A DNA stretch of 64,000 nt from an uncultured Odoribacter sp. (GCA_910578105.1 CAJTPD010000008.1:1-64000); one strand, 5' to 3'. Positions 10,101-18,059 are shown, counted from the stretch's first letter. A program made the numbers and translations. The notes: generated by a model not told the origin, from the sequence alone.

Positions 10101-10151
10101 TGTCTTGCATACAAGACAAAAATAGCCTATATTTGTCCTGTATGCAAGACA
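10101..10151 (+). promoter_or_regulatory. Promoter bracketed by two matching palindromes
   Basis: Two 18-bp near-palindromes, TGTCTTGCATACAAGACA (10101-10118) and TGTCCTGTATGCAAGACA (10134-10151), have starts 33 bp apart, about three helical turns. A Bacteroidetes-type promoter lies across them: TTG at 10105-10107 inside the first, a 20-bp spacer, and TATATTTG at 10128-10135 touching the second. A dimeric regulator bound here would block RNA polymerase. The regulator is not identified; autoregulation by the downstream gene or control by a distant protein are both possible. Confidence 0.7.
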
Positions 10152-10162
10152 GATGTAGCAAG

Positions 10163-11428
10163 ATGGACAAAAATATTTTAAAATCAGTCATTACAGATAA
10201 TCAGGTAGAGGTTCCGAAATATCAGGTAATACCGAGGAATTTCACTTTTGAGGAGTTTGGGAATTATGTTTTTGTGGGTATTCGGAGGGCTGGAAAATCT
10301 TTCTTGCTTTATCAGCGAATGCAACAATTACTGGCGCAAGGGATTCATTGGGATGAGATGCTTTACGTTAATTTTGAAGATGAGCGTCTTGTCGGCATGT
10401 GTTTGGAAGATTTGAATTTGCTTTTGGAAGTACATTTGGAAATGTATGGAAAGAAGCCCATCCTTTTTTTGGATGAAATTCAAAATGTTGCAGGTTGGGA
10501 AAAATTTGCCCGCCGTCTGGCTGATACCAAACACCGGGTTTATATTACCGGAAGTAACGCTAAAATGTTGAGTCAGGACATACAAACTACTTTAGGCGGA
10601 CGTTATATTCCGATTAATGTTTACCCGTATAGTTTTAAGGAGTTCCTGAATGCAAATCATATCAGGGTGGATGATCGTTCTTTGTTTGCGACTGAAACCA
10701 GAGCGGAGATATTGAGAAAATTCAATGATTATTTTTACTATGGCGGATTTCCTGAAGGTGCAGAATTTTCGGCCAAGCGTGATTATCTGACCAGTGTTTA
10801 TCAAAAAATTTATTTGGGAGATATTGCGGCCCGCCATTCGGTTGATAATACTTTTGCGTTGCGTGTGTTGTTTAAAAAGTTGGCTGAAAGTGTAAAGCAA
10901 CCCATGTCATTTACCCGGGTTGCTAATATCGTTTCCTCGACAGGGGTAAAAGTCGGTAAAACAACTATCATCAATTATATTGAATATGCGAAAGATGCTT
11001 GGTTGATTTCTTCCTTCCAAAATATAGCGGGTAAGCTTGTTGACAAAGAAACTAATCCTAAGTATTATTTCACAGATAACGGGATTCTGAATCTTTTTTT
11101 ACTTGACGGAGAAACTTCATTGCTGGAAAATCTCGTTGCCATCAATTTGTTACGTAAATATGGACGAAATGATGCCGTGTTTTTTTATAACCAGGCAGTT
11201 GAAGTGGATTTTTATATTCCGGATGAAGCGGTAGCTATTCAAGTTTGCTATAATCTTGATAATAGTGATGGTACTTTTGACCGGGAAATAAGTGCTTTAT
11301 TGAAGCTATCGAATGTGTTGGAATGTAAAAAATTAATGGTGATCACGCGTGATTCCGAACAAGTCCTAGAGATAGACCATAAAGTCATCGAGATTATTCC
11401 AGTTTGGAAGTGGCTCTTGAATTTATGA
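10163..11428 (+). CDS. AAA_14/DUF4143 family ATPase
   Basis: This 421-residue ATPase has Walker A in GIRRAGKSFLL, Walker B in ILFLDEIQN, and an ITGSNAKML sensor. The C-terminal DUF4143 domain carries a PD-(D/E)XK-like core (EVDFYI, then AIQVCYN). The family is widespread in Bacteroidetes and archaea, often in accessory DNA, and its role is unclear. The ATG at 10163 is preferred because the promoter's -7 box at 10128-10135 would place the transcript start near 10142, downstream of an in-frame TTG at 10100. It is a single gene with its own promoter. Confidence 0.8.
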   Translation: MDKNILKSVITDNQVEVPKYQVIPRNFTFEEFGNYVFVGIRRAGKSFLLYQRMQQLLAQGIHWDEMLYVNFEDERLVGMCLEDLNLLLEVHLEMYGKKPILFLDEIQNVAGWEKFARRLADTKHRVYITGSNAKMLSQDIQTTLGGRYIPINVYPYSFKEFLNANHIRVDDRSLFATETRAEILRKFNDYFYYGGFPEGAEFSAKRDYLTSVYQKIYLGDIAARHSVDNTFALRVLFKKLAESVKQPMSFTRVANIVSSTGVKVGKTTIINYIEYAKDAWLISSFQNIAGKLVDKETNPKYYFTDNGILNLFLLDGETSLLENLVAINLLRKYGRNDAVFFYNQAVEVDFYIPDEAVAIQVCYNLDNSDGTFDREISALLKLSNVLECKKLMVITRDSEQVLEIDHKVIEIIPVWKWLLNL

Positions 11429-11530
11429 AATGGTATATTATTCATTTCACTCATTATTTATTCTTAAAGCAGGTGGAGAAGTCAAGAATTTTTTTTGATT
11501 TTTGTTATTATCAAAATAATAATCAACACC

Positions 11531-12685
11531 ATGAAACTACCCGACCTTTCCTCCGCCATCTCCCAAACCCATATCGCATTGCAATCCAATGCCATCAAAG
11601 CCATCAACCGCAACCTCACCCTCCGCAACTGGCTCATCGGATTCTACATCGTCGAATTTGAGCAAAAAGGGGAGGACCGGGCCCAATAAGGCACCAACCT
11701 CCTCAAAACACTCGAAAAACAAATAAACACCCGCGGGCTTACCGAAACCCTTTTCAAATTATCCCGTCAATTCTATATCACCTATCCACAAATAAAGGAT
11801 ATTATTACAGATCAACTAAACGCCATTTCTGCGACACTCTCGCAGGATTCTGTCATTTCATCAATTCGTGCGACACTGTCACACAAATTACAACCCCTTT
11901 CTCCAATTTGTCCGACACTGTCGGACGAATTACAAAGCGTTGATAACCAAACGCTCATATTCCCGCCGGAAAAATTGATCGCTCACCTTTCTTTCTCCCA
12001 TATAGCGGAACTTCTGCCCATCGTCGATCCCCTCAAACGCCTTTTTTACGAAACAGAAACCATCAAATGCAACTGGAGCGTTCGCGAACTCCGCCGCCAA
12101 ATCGCCACCCAGCTTTACGAACGTTGCAGCATGAGCCTCAACCCCTCAAAACTCATTGCCGCGGTTCAAAACAACAACCCTCAGCCTGCCGACATCATAA
12201 AACATCCCTTTATCTTTGAATTTCTCGGATTAAAAGCAAAAGACACCGTCGAAGAAACCGATCTTGAACAGGCACTCATCGACCATTTACAGGAATTCCT
12301 CCTCGAACTCGGCTATGGCTTCTGTTTTGAGGCCCGCTAGAAACGCATCATCATTGACGACCGCTACTACTTTGCCGACCTCGTCTTCTACCACCGCATC
12401 CTCCATTGCCACATCATCATAGAACTCAAAAACGACGAATTCCGCCACGAACACCTCGGCCAGCTCAACGCCTACGTCTCCTACTACCGCGACACCCAGA
12501 TGGCCCCCGGCGACAACCCGCCCATCGGCATCCTCCTTTGCACAGGTGCCGGTCCTAAAATGGTCGAATACGCAACCGCCAGCCTCGACACCCAGCTCTT
12601 TGTCTCCAAATACCTCATAGAACTGCCCCAGCCCCAACAACTCGCCGAATTCATACAGCGCGAAATAAAAACACTCAAAAAATAA
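11531..12685 (+). pseudogene. YhcG/DUF1016 PD-(D/E)XK nuclease, two nonsense codons
   Basis: One frame of 385 codons (stop included) reads as a full-length DUF1016 protein. The N-terminal domain runs from the start through NWLIGFYIVEFEQ and continues past codon 52. The central region has SFSHIAELLPI, and the C-terminal nuclease has DDRYYFADLVFYH and CHIIIELK. It is interrupted at 11687-11689 (TAA, where relatives have a Tyr after RAQ) and 12338-12340 (TAG, where relatives have a Gln after FEAR). No frameshift is present, so the damage is two point mutations. Between them a linker carries three similar ATLSxxL segments. Codon use is C-rich, unlike the core genes. Confidence 0.85.
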
Positions 12686-12687
12686 AT

Positions 12688-12828
12688 GGTTCACAATGGG
12701 CTCACAAAATCATAAGTCAATTACATGCTTATATGTATGTATACTTCTATATATTTGATTGTAAGTGATTTGTAAAAATATATTTTTTCACCAATGGGCT
12801 CATAATTGGCTCACAAAGGGTTCACACA
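12688..12828. repeat. Degenerate GGCTCACAA repeats
   Basis: TTCACAATGGGCTCACAA (12690-12707), TTCACCAATGGGCTCATA (12787-12804) and TTGGCTCACAAAGGGTTCAC (12806-12825) are variants of one motif, all in the same orientation. They lie in the AT-rich gap after the broken nuclease, and the last overlaps the end of the SymE-like gene. They could be protein-binding sites or the scar of an insertion. No flanking mobile element is visible. Confidence 0.5.
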
Positions 12829-13046
12829 ACGAAGGCTGCCCTCATCCACTTCCCCTTCAACCGTAAAAAAGGAACCTCCTTTCTTCCTTCCTCAAACAAA
12901 CCTTGCACCTTCAGATAATGCACCTCCGGAGTCTCCGTCTTAATCTCCACAGCCACCTCGGCCACTGTCGGGCTGATTACCTTCCTCAATACATTTCTCC
13001 TTTCCGGCATTTCTGCCCTGTTTTTCCTTACATCAACCTTTGCCAT
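12822..13046 (-). CDS. SymE-like toxin, possibly truncated
   Basis: This 74-residue protein ends in VPFLRLKGKWMRAAFVV, close to the P-x-LRLKGKWL-AGF core of SymE-family type I toxins. In that family the conserved core is normally followed by a further strand pair, which is missing here because the frame stops within the GGCTCACAA repeat zone. This copy may therefore be a 3'-truncated, inactive gene. It lies 27 bp after the next gene upstream on the minus strand and is likely co-transcribed with it. An assignment based on one motif in a short protein is moderate at best. Confidence 0.5.
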   Translation of the reverse strand: MAKVDVRKNRAEMPERRNVLRKVISPTVAEVAVEIKTETPEVHYLKVQGLFEEGRKEVPFLRLKGKWMRAAFVV

Positions 13047-13073
13047 AACTTCTCATATTTTACAGGTAAACAA

Positions 13074-13514
13074 CTAAACCATCGCATTCTTGGCCCTTAT
13101 CCTCATAATTTCCTCCAGCTCGCTGCCAATCTGCTCATAATAATACAGCTTCTCCGAAATCAACCGGCTGAACGACCCGATTTTTGCCGCCATTACCATC
13201 CATTTCCCCATAGCCCATCCAACCCGCTCCTTCTCCTCCCGGCTGCATCCGCCATACATAATGTAATAATTGCAGGCCCTTTGAATCTCTGCCAGCCCCT
13301 CTGTCCACGAACAATCCAGCGTCCGGAACAACGCCTCCATCATTCCCGCATCATCCTGCATAAAATCCAGCGCATCCCTGTAATGTGAATAACCCTTCTT
13401 GCTCGTCAAAGCATACTTCCCGGCCATCTTAAACAGCCTTTCCAACCGCCTCTGACCTCGCGTCAGCCGTTGCGGTCCATTGTTTTTCTCCGGTGTAAAA
13501 TCAACGGTACTCAT
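13074..13514 (-). CDS. Hypothetical helical protein
   Basis: This 146-residue protein is basic at the N-terminus (RLTRGQRRLERLFKMAGKYALTSKKGY) and helical throughout. It has a Cys pair in IQRACNYYIMYGGCSREEKERVG. No family is recognised. The ATG at 13514 is chosen because the frame upstream (to 13580) runs through the repeated element. Upstream on the minus strand is a consensus promoter (13713-13743) and a leader of about 190 nt containing that element. The base composition (G-rich on its own strand) suits a normally oriented coding gene. It is paired with the SymE-like gene. Confidence 0.6.
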   Translation of the reverse strand: MSTVDFTPEKNNGPQRLTRGQRRLERLFKMAGKYALTSKKGYSHYRDALDFMQDDAGMMEALFRTLDCSWTEGLAEIQRACNYYIMYGGCSREEKERVGWAMGKWMVMAAKIGSFSRLISEKLYYYEQIGSELEEIMRIRAKNAMV

Positions 13515-13551
13515 AATTTTTGATATTTGGAGTGAGGGCGGAAATAAAAAG

Positions 13552-13744
13552 ACGGTTCCGCCTTTCCCGTTGCATGTCACCTCAGAGAAGCCGGAGGCAC
13601 ATTAATGCTCCCCACGGGGGTACGGAACCGTGTATCGAGTTAGCGGACATAAAAAATCCCGCTACTGAAATTGAAGCAGGTTCACTGCTTCTCTGATTAA
13701 TGACATGCACCTCAAAGATACAACTTTATTTCATCTCACCAAAC
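13552..13744 (-). repeat. Repeated cassette-boundary element, copy A (full)
   Basis: This is a full copy of an element shared with 15750-15936. On the + strand it starts with ACGGTTCCGCCTTTCCCGTT, carries a conserved GGCACATTAATGCT core and a GGAACCGT that can pair with the start, and ends with ACAACTTTATTTCATCTCACC. On the minus strand the right end forms a promoter and the left end is a GC-rich stem followed by a T-run, so a short structured transcript is plausible. The middle differs from copy B. Confidence 0.75.
13713..13743 (-). promoter_or_regulatory. Minus-strand Bacteroidetes promoter in copy A
   Basis: Read on the minus strand: TTTG (complement of 13740-13743), a 19-bp spacer, then TATCTTTG (complement of 13713-13720), an exact consensus. 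It would drive a leader through copy A into the 13074-13514 gene. In copies B and C the -33 box is kept but the -7 box is weaker (TATATTCA). Confidence 0.7.
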
Positions 13745-13769
13745 ATCCATAGATAAAAACATTATAATA

Positions 13770-14648
13770 ATGGAAAAATATTTATCTTTAGCTTACTTAA
13801 ATTTACCAACGATGAAAGAGCCTGAAATAAAGATATATCATTCATGGGAAGTTGTGAATCATGAAACTGTAATAAAAAACTGTGATAAATCTTTTTTCAA
13901 GTATAAAGGCTCAGGTATCCCTTTTGAGGTCTTGGATTATTTCAATGCAAAAAATTTTTTAGCAGGGCAAAAAAGAGAAATTATGCTCAAATTTAATGGG
14001 CATTCTTATAATGCCTATATCATAAACAACAGAAGTTTTCGGGTGCAAATCAGATGGTTCAGCAACTTGGGGAAAATATTCAGTGATTTGTATCCCGATA
14101 CTCAACATAGACCATACCCCAAACTGAAATTCACTAAAATTCAGGACAATATCTTTAACCTGTCATTTATTCCTTCCGAATCAGAAATCGTACAAACAGA
14201 ATCCATAGATACTGACTTCAACAGTGAAACAAATGAAAAAGAACAACAACGCTACATAAAAAAACTAAGAAAATCAAGAAAAACAAAAGAACAGCTATTA
14301 AACCTCTTATCCAAACGCCAAAATCAACAAGACAGAACCGAAACCTACAAAGGGATAAGAAATAAACGCGACAATGAATCAATAGCCATAATCAAATATT
14401 TGAGGAAATTTAAATGCCAGCTTTGCGGGAAATCCATTCTGAAACGGGATGGCACCTACTACGTTGAGGCTGCCCATATTGACCCCAAATGTGACAAAGG
14501 AAAAGAAACTTTAGAAAACATTTTGCTCTTATGTCCTAACCACCACAAAGAATTCGATTTGGGTAAACGCGAAATTATTTACAGGGATAACCACTCATTA
14601 ATTCTAAAAATAAATGGTGAAACTTTCAAAATTTCATTAATTGTATGA
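13770..14648 (+). CDS. HNH endonuclease domain protein
   Basis: The C-terminal 90 residues form an HNH nuclease: C216xxC219 (CQLCGKS), the catalytic AAHIDPK segment at about 236, and C255PNHH259 (CPNHHKEFD). The N-terminal 200 residues are not recognised and could be a DNA- or modification-recognition domain; a basic, Gln/Lys-rich linker (about 150-205) joins the two. HNH proteins of this layout are often stand-alone restriction enzymes. The gene begins 26 bp after the repeated element, and the Mrr-like gene follows after a 170-bp gap on the same strand. Confidence 0.75.
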   Translation: MEKYLSLAYLNLPTMKEPEIKIYHSWEVVNHETVIKNCDKSFFKYKGSGIPFEVLDYFNAKNFLAGQKREIMLKFNGHSYNAYIINNRSFRVQIRWFSNLGKIFSDLYPDTQHRPYPKLKFTKIQDNIFNLSFIPSESEIVQTESIDTDFNSETNEKEQQRYIKKLRKSRKTKEQLLNLLSKRQNQQDRTETYKGIRNKRDNESIAIIKYLRKFKCQLCGKSILKRDGTYYVEAAHIDPKCDKGKETLENILLLCPNHHKEFDLGKREIIYRDNHSLILKINGETFKISLIV

Positions 14649-14818
14649 CACCTGGGGCAGGAGTTTTACCTCAACTCCCGTCCCTGTGTATCCAAAAGCG
14701 AAAAGCTCATTTTTACTTCCCTTTTTTTCGTATCTATCTGTTTGCATCTTTACATCCTTATCTGTTTTTCTTCTCTTTTTATATTTATCTTTATCACATT
14801 ATTTTAAGACAGTAGTAT

Positions 14819-15679
14819 ATGAACCCCAATATCGAATACGAAAAATTTACCCGGGAAGTCTATCAAAAATTACTTGATGCTGATGTAGTCAAAACGACAG
14901 AAGTTAAACATAACGTCAAGCTGACTGGCAAATCAGGACAAAAACACCAGATAGATGTTTATTGGGAATATGAAATAGAAGGAGTCAGGCGCAAAGTCGC
15001 CATAGAATGCAAAAACTACAACAAGGCGGTTTCTCTTGGAAAGGTTCGGGATTTTTATGGCGTTTTAATCGATTTAAACAATGTTGCCGGCATCATGGTA
15101 ACGAAAATAGGTTATCAGGAAGGTGCAAAAAAATACGCCTCTCATTATGATATTAACCTGATGGAACTAAGGGCACCCAATAAAGGAGAAGGAATCATTG
15201 GAGAAACAACATTAAATATCGACGCAAAAATCCGCCATTGCTTGTTTTTAGTGGATGAAGAATGGGCAAAAGCTAAAAATCTGAATTTTCAGCAATACAA
15301 AGAAAACCTTGATTTCATGAGTAACTTTGATTGGCCGCCCAGGCGCACACCCATCCGATGGAGCGAAGCGACACATATTCCGTTAGGAACCAAAGACAGG
15401 AAAATCCGCGACGGGAAAGGACAGACAATTACAACCCTTGATGAATTAGACAGGAAACTGCCGGAAAAATTTGAAAAAGAATCCGACTTCACATTCAACT
15501 TTCTGGATGCCTATATAGATACCACCTATTGGGGACCGGTAAAAATAAAAGAAATAAAATACACCCATGAAATAAAAAAACAGACAACAGTCATATCCAT
15601 TGATGCACACGAATTTATAAAAGCAATACTAAAAGATGCGGAAAGCGGCAAAATCAAACTCATCGTCATGAAAGAATAA
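14819..15679 (+). CDS. Mrr-like restriction endonuclease
   Basis: The N-terminal half (about 10-120) is a PD-(D/E)XK domain of the Mrr_cat type: D46 in HQIDVYWEY and the E63-x-K65 pair in VAIECKNYN, followed by a GIMVTKIGYQEGAKKYA segment typical of Mrr folds. The C-terminal 160 residues (including WPPRRTPIRW) are not recognised. A substrate-sensing role is likely, since Mrr proteins cleave modified or foreign DNA. It is a separate transcription unit or second gene after the HNH protein. About 70 bp of intergenic DNA precede the next repeat copy. Confidence 0.75.
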   Translation: MNPNIEYEKFTREVYQKLLDADVVKTTEVKHNVKLTGKSGQKHQIDVYWEYEIEGVRRKVAIECKNYNKAVSLGKVRDFYGVLIDLNNVAGIMVTKIGYQEGAKKYASHYDINLMELRAPNKGEGIIGETTLNIDAKIRHCLFLVDEEWAKAKNLNFQQYKENLDFMSNFDWPPRRTPIRWSEATHIPLGTKDRKIRDGKGQTITTLDELDRKLPEKFEKESDFTFNFLDAYIDTTYWGPVKIKEIKYTHEIKKQTTVISIDAHEFIKAILKDAESGKIKLIVMKE

Positions 15680-15749
15680 AAAAACGAATCATAAGACACA
15701 AACGGACAGCGAAATGACGTCTTTTTTCTGTCAAACCTGTAACACAAAA

Positions 15750-15936
15750 ACGGTTCCGCCTTTCCCGTTGCTTAACACCCAGAAGGCTGGGGGCACATTA
15801 ATGCTTCCCACGGGGTACAGAACCGTATGCTACACTGGCAGACCTGAAATGTCCTCTCTGGCTGACAAAGCAATTCTTCCGCCTACATAACAGATTCCTC
15901 CCTCTGAATATACAACTTTATTCCATCTCACCAAAC
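15750..15936 (-). repeat. Repeated cassette-boundary element, copy B (full)
   Basis: This copy keeps the two ends and the GGCACATTAATGCTTCCCAC core of copy A. The minus strand holds open reading without a start (YPVGSINVPPAF...SNGKGGTVFVL), and NGKGGTVF also appears in copy A and, with one change, in copy D. An extra 50 bp of left flank (from about 15699) is shared with copy D. The element could be a decayed short gene, a structured RNA or a recombination site. Confidence 0.75.
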
Positions 15937-16075
15937 CCTTAAAGACAAAAAATTGTAATACAAAAAACACCTCATATTTTCTGACAAAGAAACACCCTCT
16001 TACAGAAAAGAATGAATAAATGATTGTCTCTTTGAGGTTTATTTTGTTCATTTGTAGAGACCAAACAAAAAAAGC

Positions 16076-16762
16076 ATGGCACAAAAAACATTTAATATAT
16101 ATTGCGACGAAAGCACACATTTGAAAAACGACCATCATCCTTACATGCTATTAGGCTACGTCAGTATTGCTTATCCTCAGATAAAAATGGCAAAAGAGCA
16201 AATAAAACTGATAAAAACTAAATACCATTTCCGGGGAGAGCTAAAATGGACGAACGTACACGATAAAACCTACCCGATGTATAATGAAATCCTGGAATAT
16301 TTTTTAATGACAGACTTAAATTTTCGTGCAGTCATCATAGATAAAAGTCAGATTGACGAAACGCGTCCGGAATACACATTCAATGACTTCTATTTCAGGA
16401 TGTACTTCCAATTATTACATCAACTGACTGATTTAGAAAACAATTACAATGTCTATTTTGATATAAAAGACACTTGCAGTCATAAAAAACTGCACAAATT
16501 GAAAGATATTTTGCATTGGAATACCTCAATCAGAAATTTTCAGTTCATACGTTCACATGAAAGTTGTTTTTTGCAAATTGCAGACATTTTAATGGGGGCG
16601 ATAAACTATAACTTGCGTATAGAAAAAGGCGATATTAAAGGCAAAGTTATAGCAAAAAGAAAACTTGTAGAGAAAATACAGTCCCACACAAATATTTCCT
16701 TAGCCCGGACCACTCCCTTATCCCACAAGAAATTTAATCTGTTTTTCATTTCACTCAAATAA
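16076..16762 (+). CDS. DUF3800 domain protein
   Basis: This is a DUF3800 family protein of 228 residues, an RNase H-like fold common in accessory DNA. The first acidic motif is IYCDES (D11, E12). A middle Asp lies in FRAVIIDKSQID, and the C-terminal LQIADILMGAINYN supplies the last one. All the acidic residues expected of a nuclease are present. The biological role of the family is unproven; its members are frequent next to restriction and abortive-infection genes. It is the first gene after repeat copy B, with the next gene 9 bp downstream. Confidence 0.75.
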   Translation: MAQKTFNIYCDESTHLKNDHHPYMLLGYVSIAYPQIKMAKEQIKLIKTKYHFRGELKWTNVHDKTYPMYNEILEYFLMTDLNFRAVIIDKSQIDETRPEYTFNDFYFRMYFQLLHQLTDLENNYNVYFDIKDTCSHKKLHKLKDILHWNTSIRNFQFIRSHESCFLQIADILMGAINYNLRIEKGDIKGKVIAKRKLVEKIQSHTNISLARTTPLSHKKFNLFFISLK

Positions 16763-16771
16763 ACTATTCCT

Positions 16772-17314
16772 ATGACCTTTAATTTGACTAAAAAATATCC
16801 GGCTCTTTTGGAACTAAATCATTTGAGTGATACCGACAGGATAAACTCTTTAAAAAGAATTTTTAATCGTGATATTGCTGATAACCCGGATTTCTCTTTT
16901 AGGGGGAAAAAAATTTACCCGGTAAAATCAGAAGGAATGATTGATATGGAGAGGGAATTCAAACATTTAACCTGTAAACAAATTATCGAAGAGAGCGAAG
17001 GAAAAAAATACCCTAAACGGGTTTACGATCCTTTTCGTTCAGAAAGATTACATTGGATAAAAAACCATATAGAAGAAAAAGTCAGTGACAGTATATTTGA
17101 AATATTCTCTACAATAGAACGGGACCCCAAAAAACACAAAGATATATACAGGACTTATATTTATAATATCACCCGGAAATACGTAATAGTTTTAGAGCCG
17201 CAACTCAGGAATAGTCAGGCCTATTACTTACTATCGGCCTATTATCTGAATGAAACTTACGGAGAAAAACAGATGAAACAAAAATTAAGCAACAGATTAA
17301 AGGTAGTATATTAA
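16772..17314 (+). CDS. Hypothetical protein, possible RelE/Barnase-like toxin domain
   Basis: This 180-residue protein starts 9 bp after the DUF3800 gene, so the two form an operon. The C-terminal third (YRTYIYNITRKYVIVLEPQ, then YYLLSAYYLN) resembles phage-encoded nucleases of the RelE/Barnase/EndoU-like group, where a basic strand and a final YYL-AYYL strand recur. The N-terminal 100 residues are basic and unrecognised. Pairing with DUF3800 suggests a two-gene module. The toxin reading is tentative. Confidence 0.45.
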   Translation: MTFNLTKKYPALLELNHLSDTDRINSLKRIFNRDIADNPDFSFRGKKIYPVKSEGMIDMEREFKHLTCKQIIEESEGKKYPKRVYDPFRSERLHWIKNHIEEKVSDSIFEIFSTIERDPKKHKDIYRTYIYNITRKYVIVLEPQLRNSQAYYLLSAYYLNETYGEKQMKQKLSNRLKVVY

Positions 17315-17470
17315 AAACGCAAGGCTCAGATTTATATCATGATAAACCGAGCCTCGAAACTCCTTCTATTTATAGATGAGCATTACAAAATTACGAATAA
17401 AAAAAATTCTGTCCAAATAACTGTATCTTCTTGTTTCAAATTTAACTTTCAGGAACCCACCGGGCTTTTG

Positions 17471-17554
17471 CGTCCCGATTTTAATTATACCGGATTCGGT
17501 ACAATTAAAAACGCCGCCCGGAGCAACAATTTTGTACTATCGGTGAAACCATGA
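17471..17554 (+). pseudogene. KilA-N domain fragment, C-terminal part
   Basis: The frame reads RPDFNYTGFGTIKNAARSNN and FVLSVKP before a stop. This matches the middle of KilA-N domains (NPDFNYGEFATIK...F-LSVKEW). The upstream frame to 17339 is unrelated, so only a fragment remains. It ends 10 bp before half-element C. Its FNY codons form a 32-nt near-palindrome (17479-17510). Confidence 0.6.
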
Positions 17555-17564
17555 ATTAAACAAA

Positions 17565-17631
17565 CCAATTCTTCCGCCTTCATAACAAATTCCTCCCTCT
17601 GAATATACAACTTTATTCCATCTCATCAAAC
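17565..17631 (-). repeat. Boundary element, copy C (right half only)
   Basis: CCAATTCTTCCGCC through ATACAACTTTATTCCATCTC matches the right third of copy B closely. The left part is absent and is replaced by the KilA-N fragment. On the minus strand it keeps TTTG, 19 bp, TATATTCA, and an ATG after a GAGGGAGGA purine block that opens a 32-codon frame (start MKAEELVCLIHGF) running back through the fragment. Confidence 0.65.
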
Positions 17632-17731
17632 CATTGCAGATAAAAATTCACATCTTCCTCCTCTCAAAGTAAAATCCCGTCCTCATGTGTCAATTTTTTC
17701 TAACTTTGTGAAAGAAACAATTTTTACTATA

Positions 17732-18022
17732 ATGAAAATTACGGTTCAAAATACAGAAATCAATATTGTAAAAGTCAATGGCGAAGACTATATCTGCCTG
17801 ACAGATATGCTACGAGCCAAAGATGGAGACTTCTTCATCACGGACTGGCTGCGTAACCGTAATACGCTTGAATATATCGGTATTTGGGAAAAAGTGTACA
17901 ATCCGGATTTTAATTATGGCGAATTCGCCACAATTAGAAATACAAACGGACAGTTCTGTCAAACCGATAACACAAAAACGATTCCGCCTTTCCCGTTGAC
18001 CGACATACCACCAGCAGAATAA
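17732..18022 (+). pseudogene. KilA-N domain protein, truncated
   Basis: The first 70 residues are a clear KilA-N N-terminal half (DYICLTDMLRAKDGDFFI, then DWLRNRNTLEYIGIWE and NPDFNYGEFATIRN). The frame then runs directly into half-element D and stops at 18022, so the DNA-binding domain is cut and the rest of the protein is lost. KilA-N proteins are phage and mobile-element regulators. The break falls at the same codon region (FNY..F.TI) where the neighbouring fragment begins. Confidence 0.75.
17942..17998 (-). repeat. Boundary element, copy D (left half only)
   Basis: ACAAACGGACAGTTCTGTC through CCGCCTTTCCCGTTG matches the left flank and left end of copy B, but the core and right end are missing. 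With copy C it brackets the truncated KilA-N gene in the order right half, gene, left half, as expected of a cassette whose boundaries recombined within the element. Confidence 0.65.
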
Positions 18023-18029
18023 CCCGCCG

Positions 18030-18059
18030 TTGTTTTATTTGGGAAAGTCATTACCTTTG
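18030..18059 (+). promoter_or_regulatory. Promoter of the second AlbA gene
   Basis: TTG at 18030-18032, a 19-bp spacer, and TACCTTTG at 18052-18059 match the Bacteroidetes consensus. Transcription would start near 18066, which favours the ATG at 18090 over the upstream in-frame codon at 18030. Confidence 0.7.

Noticed and set aside
10100..10162. Upstream TTG start of the AAA_14/DUF4143 gene
   Set aside because: The extension would translate the -7 box and both operator palindromes, upstream of the likely transcript start.
12688..12828. Plasmid replication iterons
   Set aside because: Copies are few, uneven in spacing and diverged, and no replication initiator is nearby.
13552..15936. Integron attC sites
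   Set aside because: No integron integrase is visible and the ends do not carry the attC core GTTRRRY. The comparison with cassettes is functional analogy only.
15830..16138. 102-codon minus-strand frame across repeat copy B
   Set aside because: It crosses into the DUF3800 gene in antisense, and its N-terminal half is hydrophobic shadow sequence. Only the element portion is shared with copy C.
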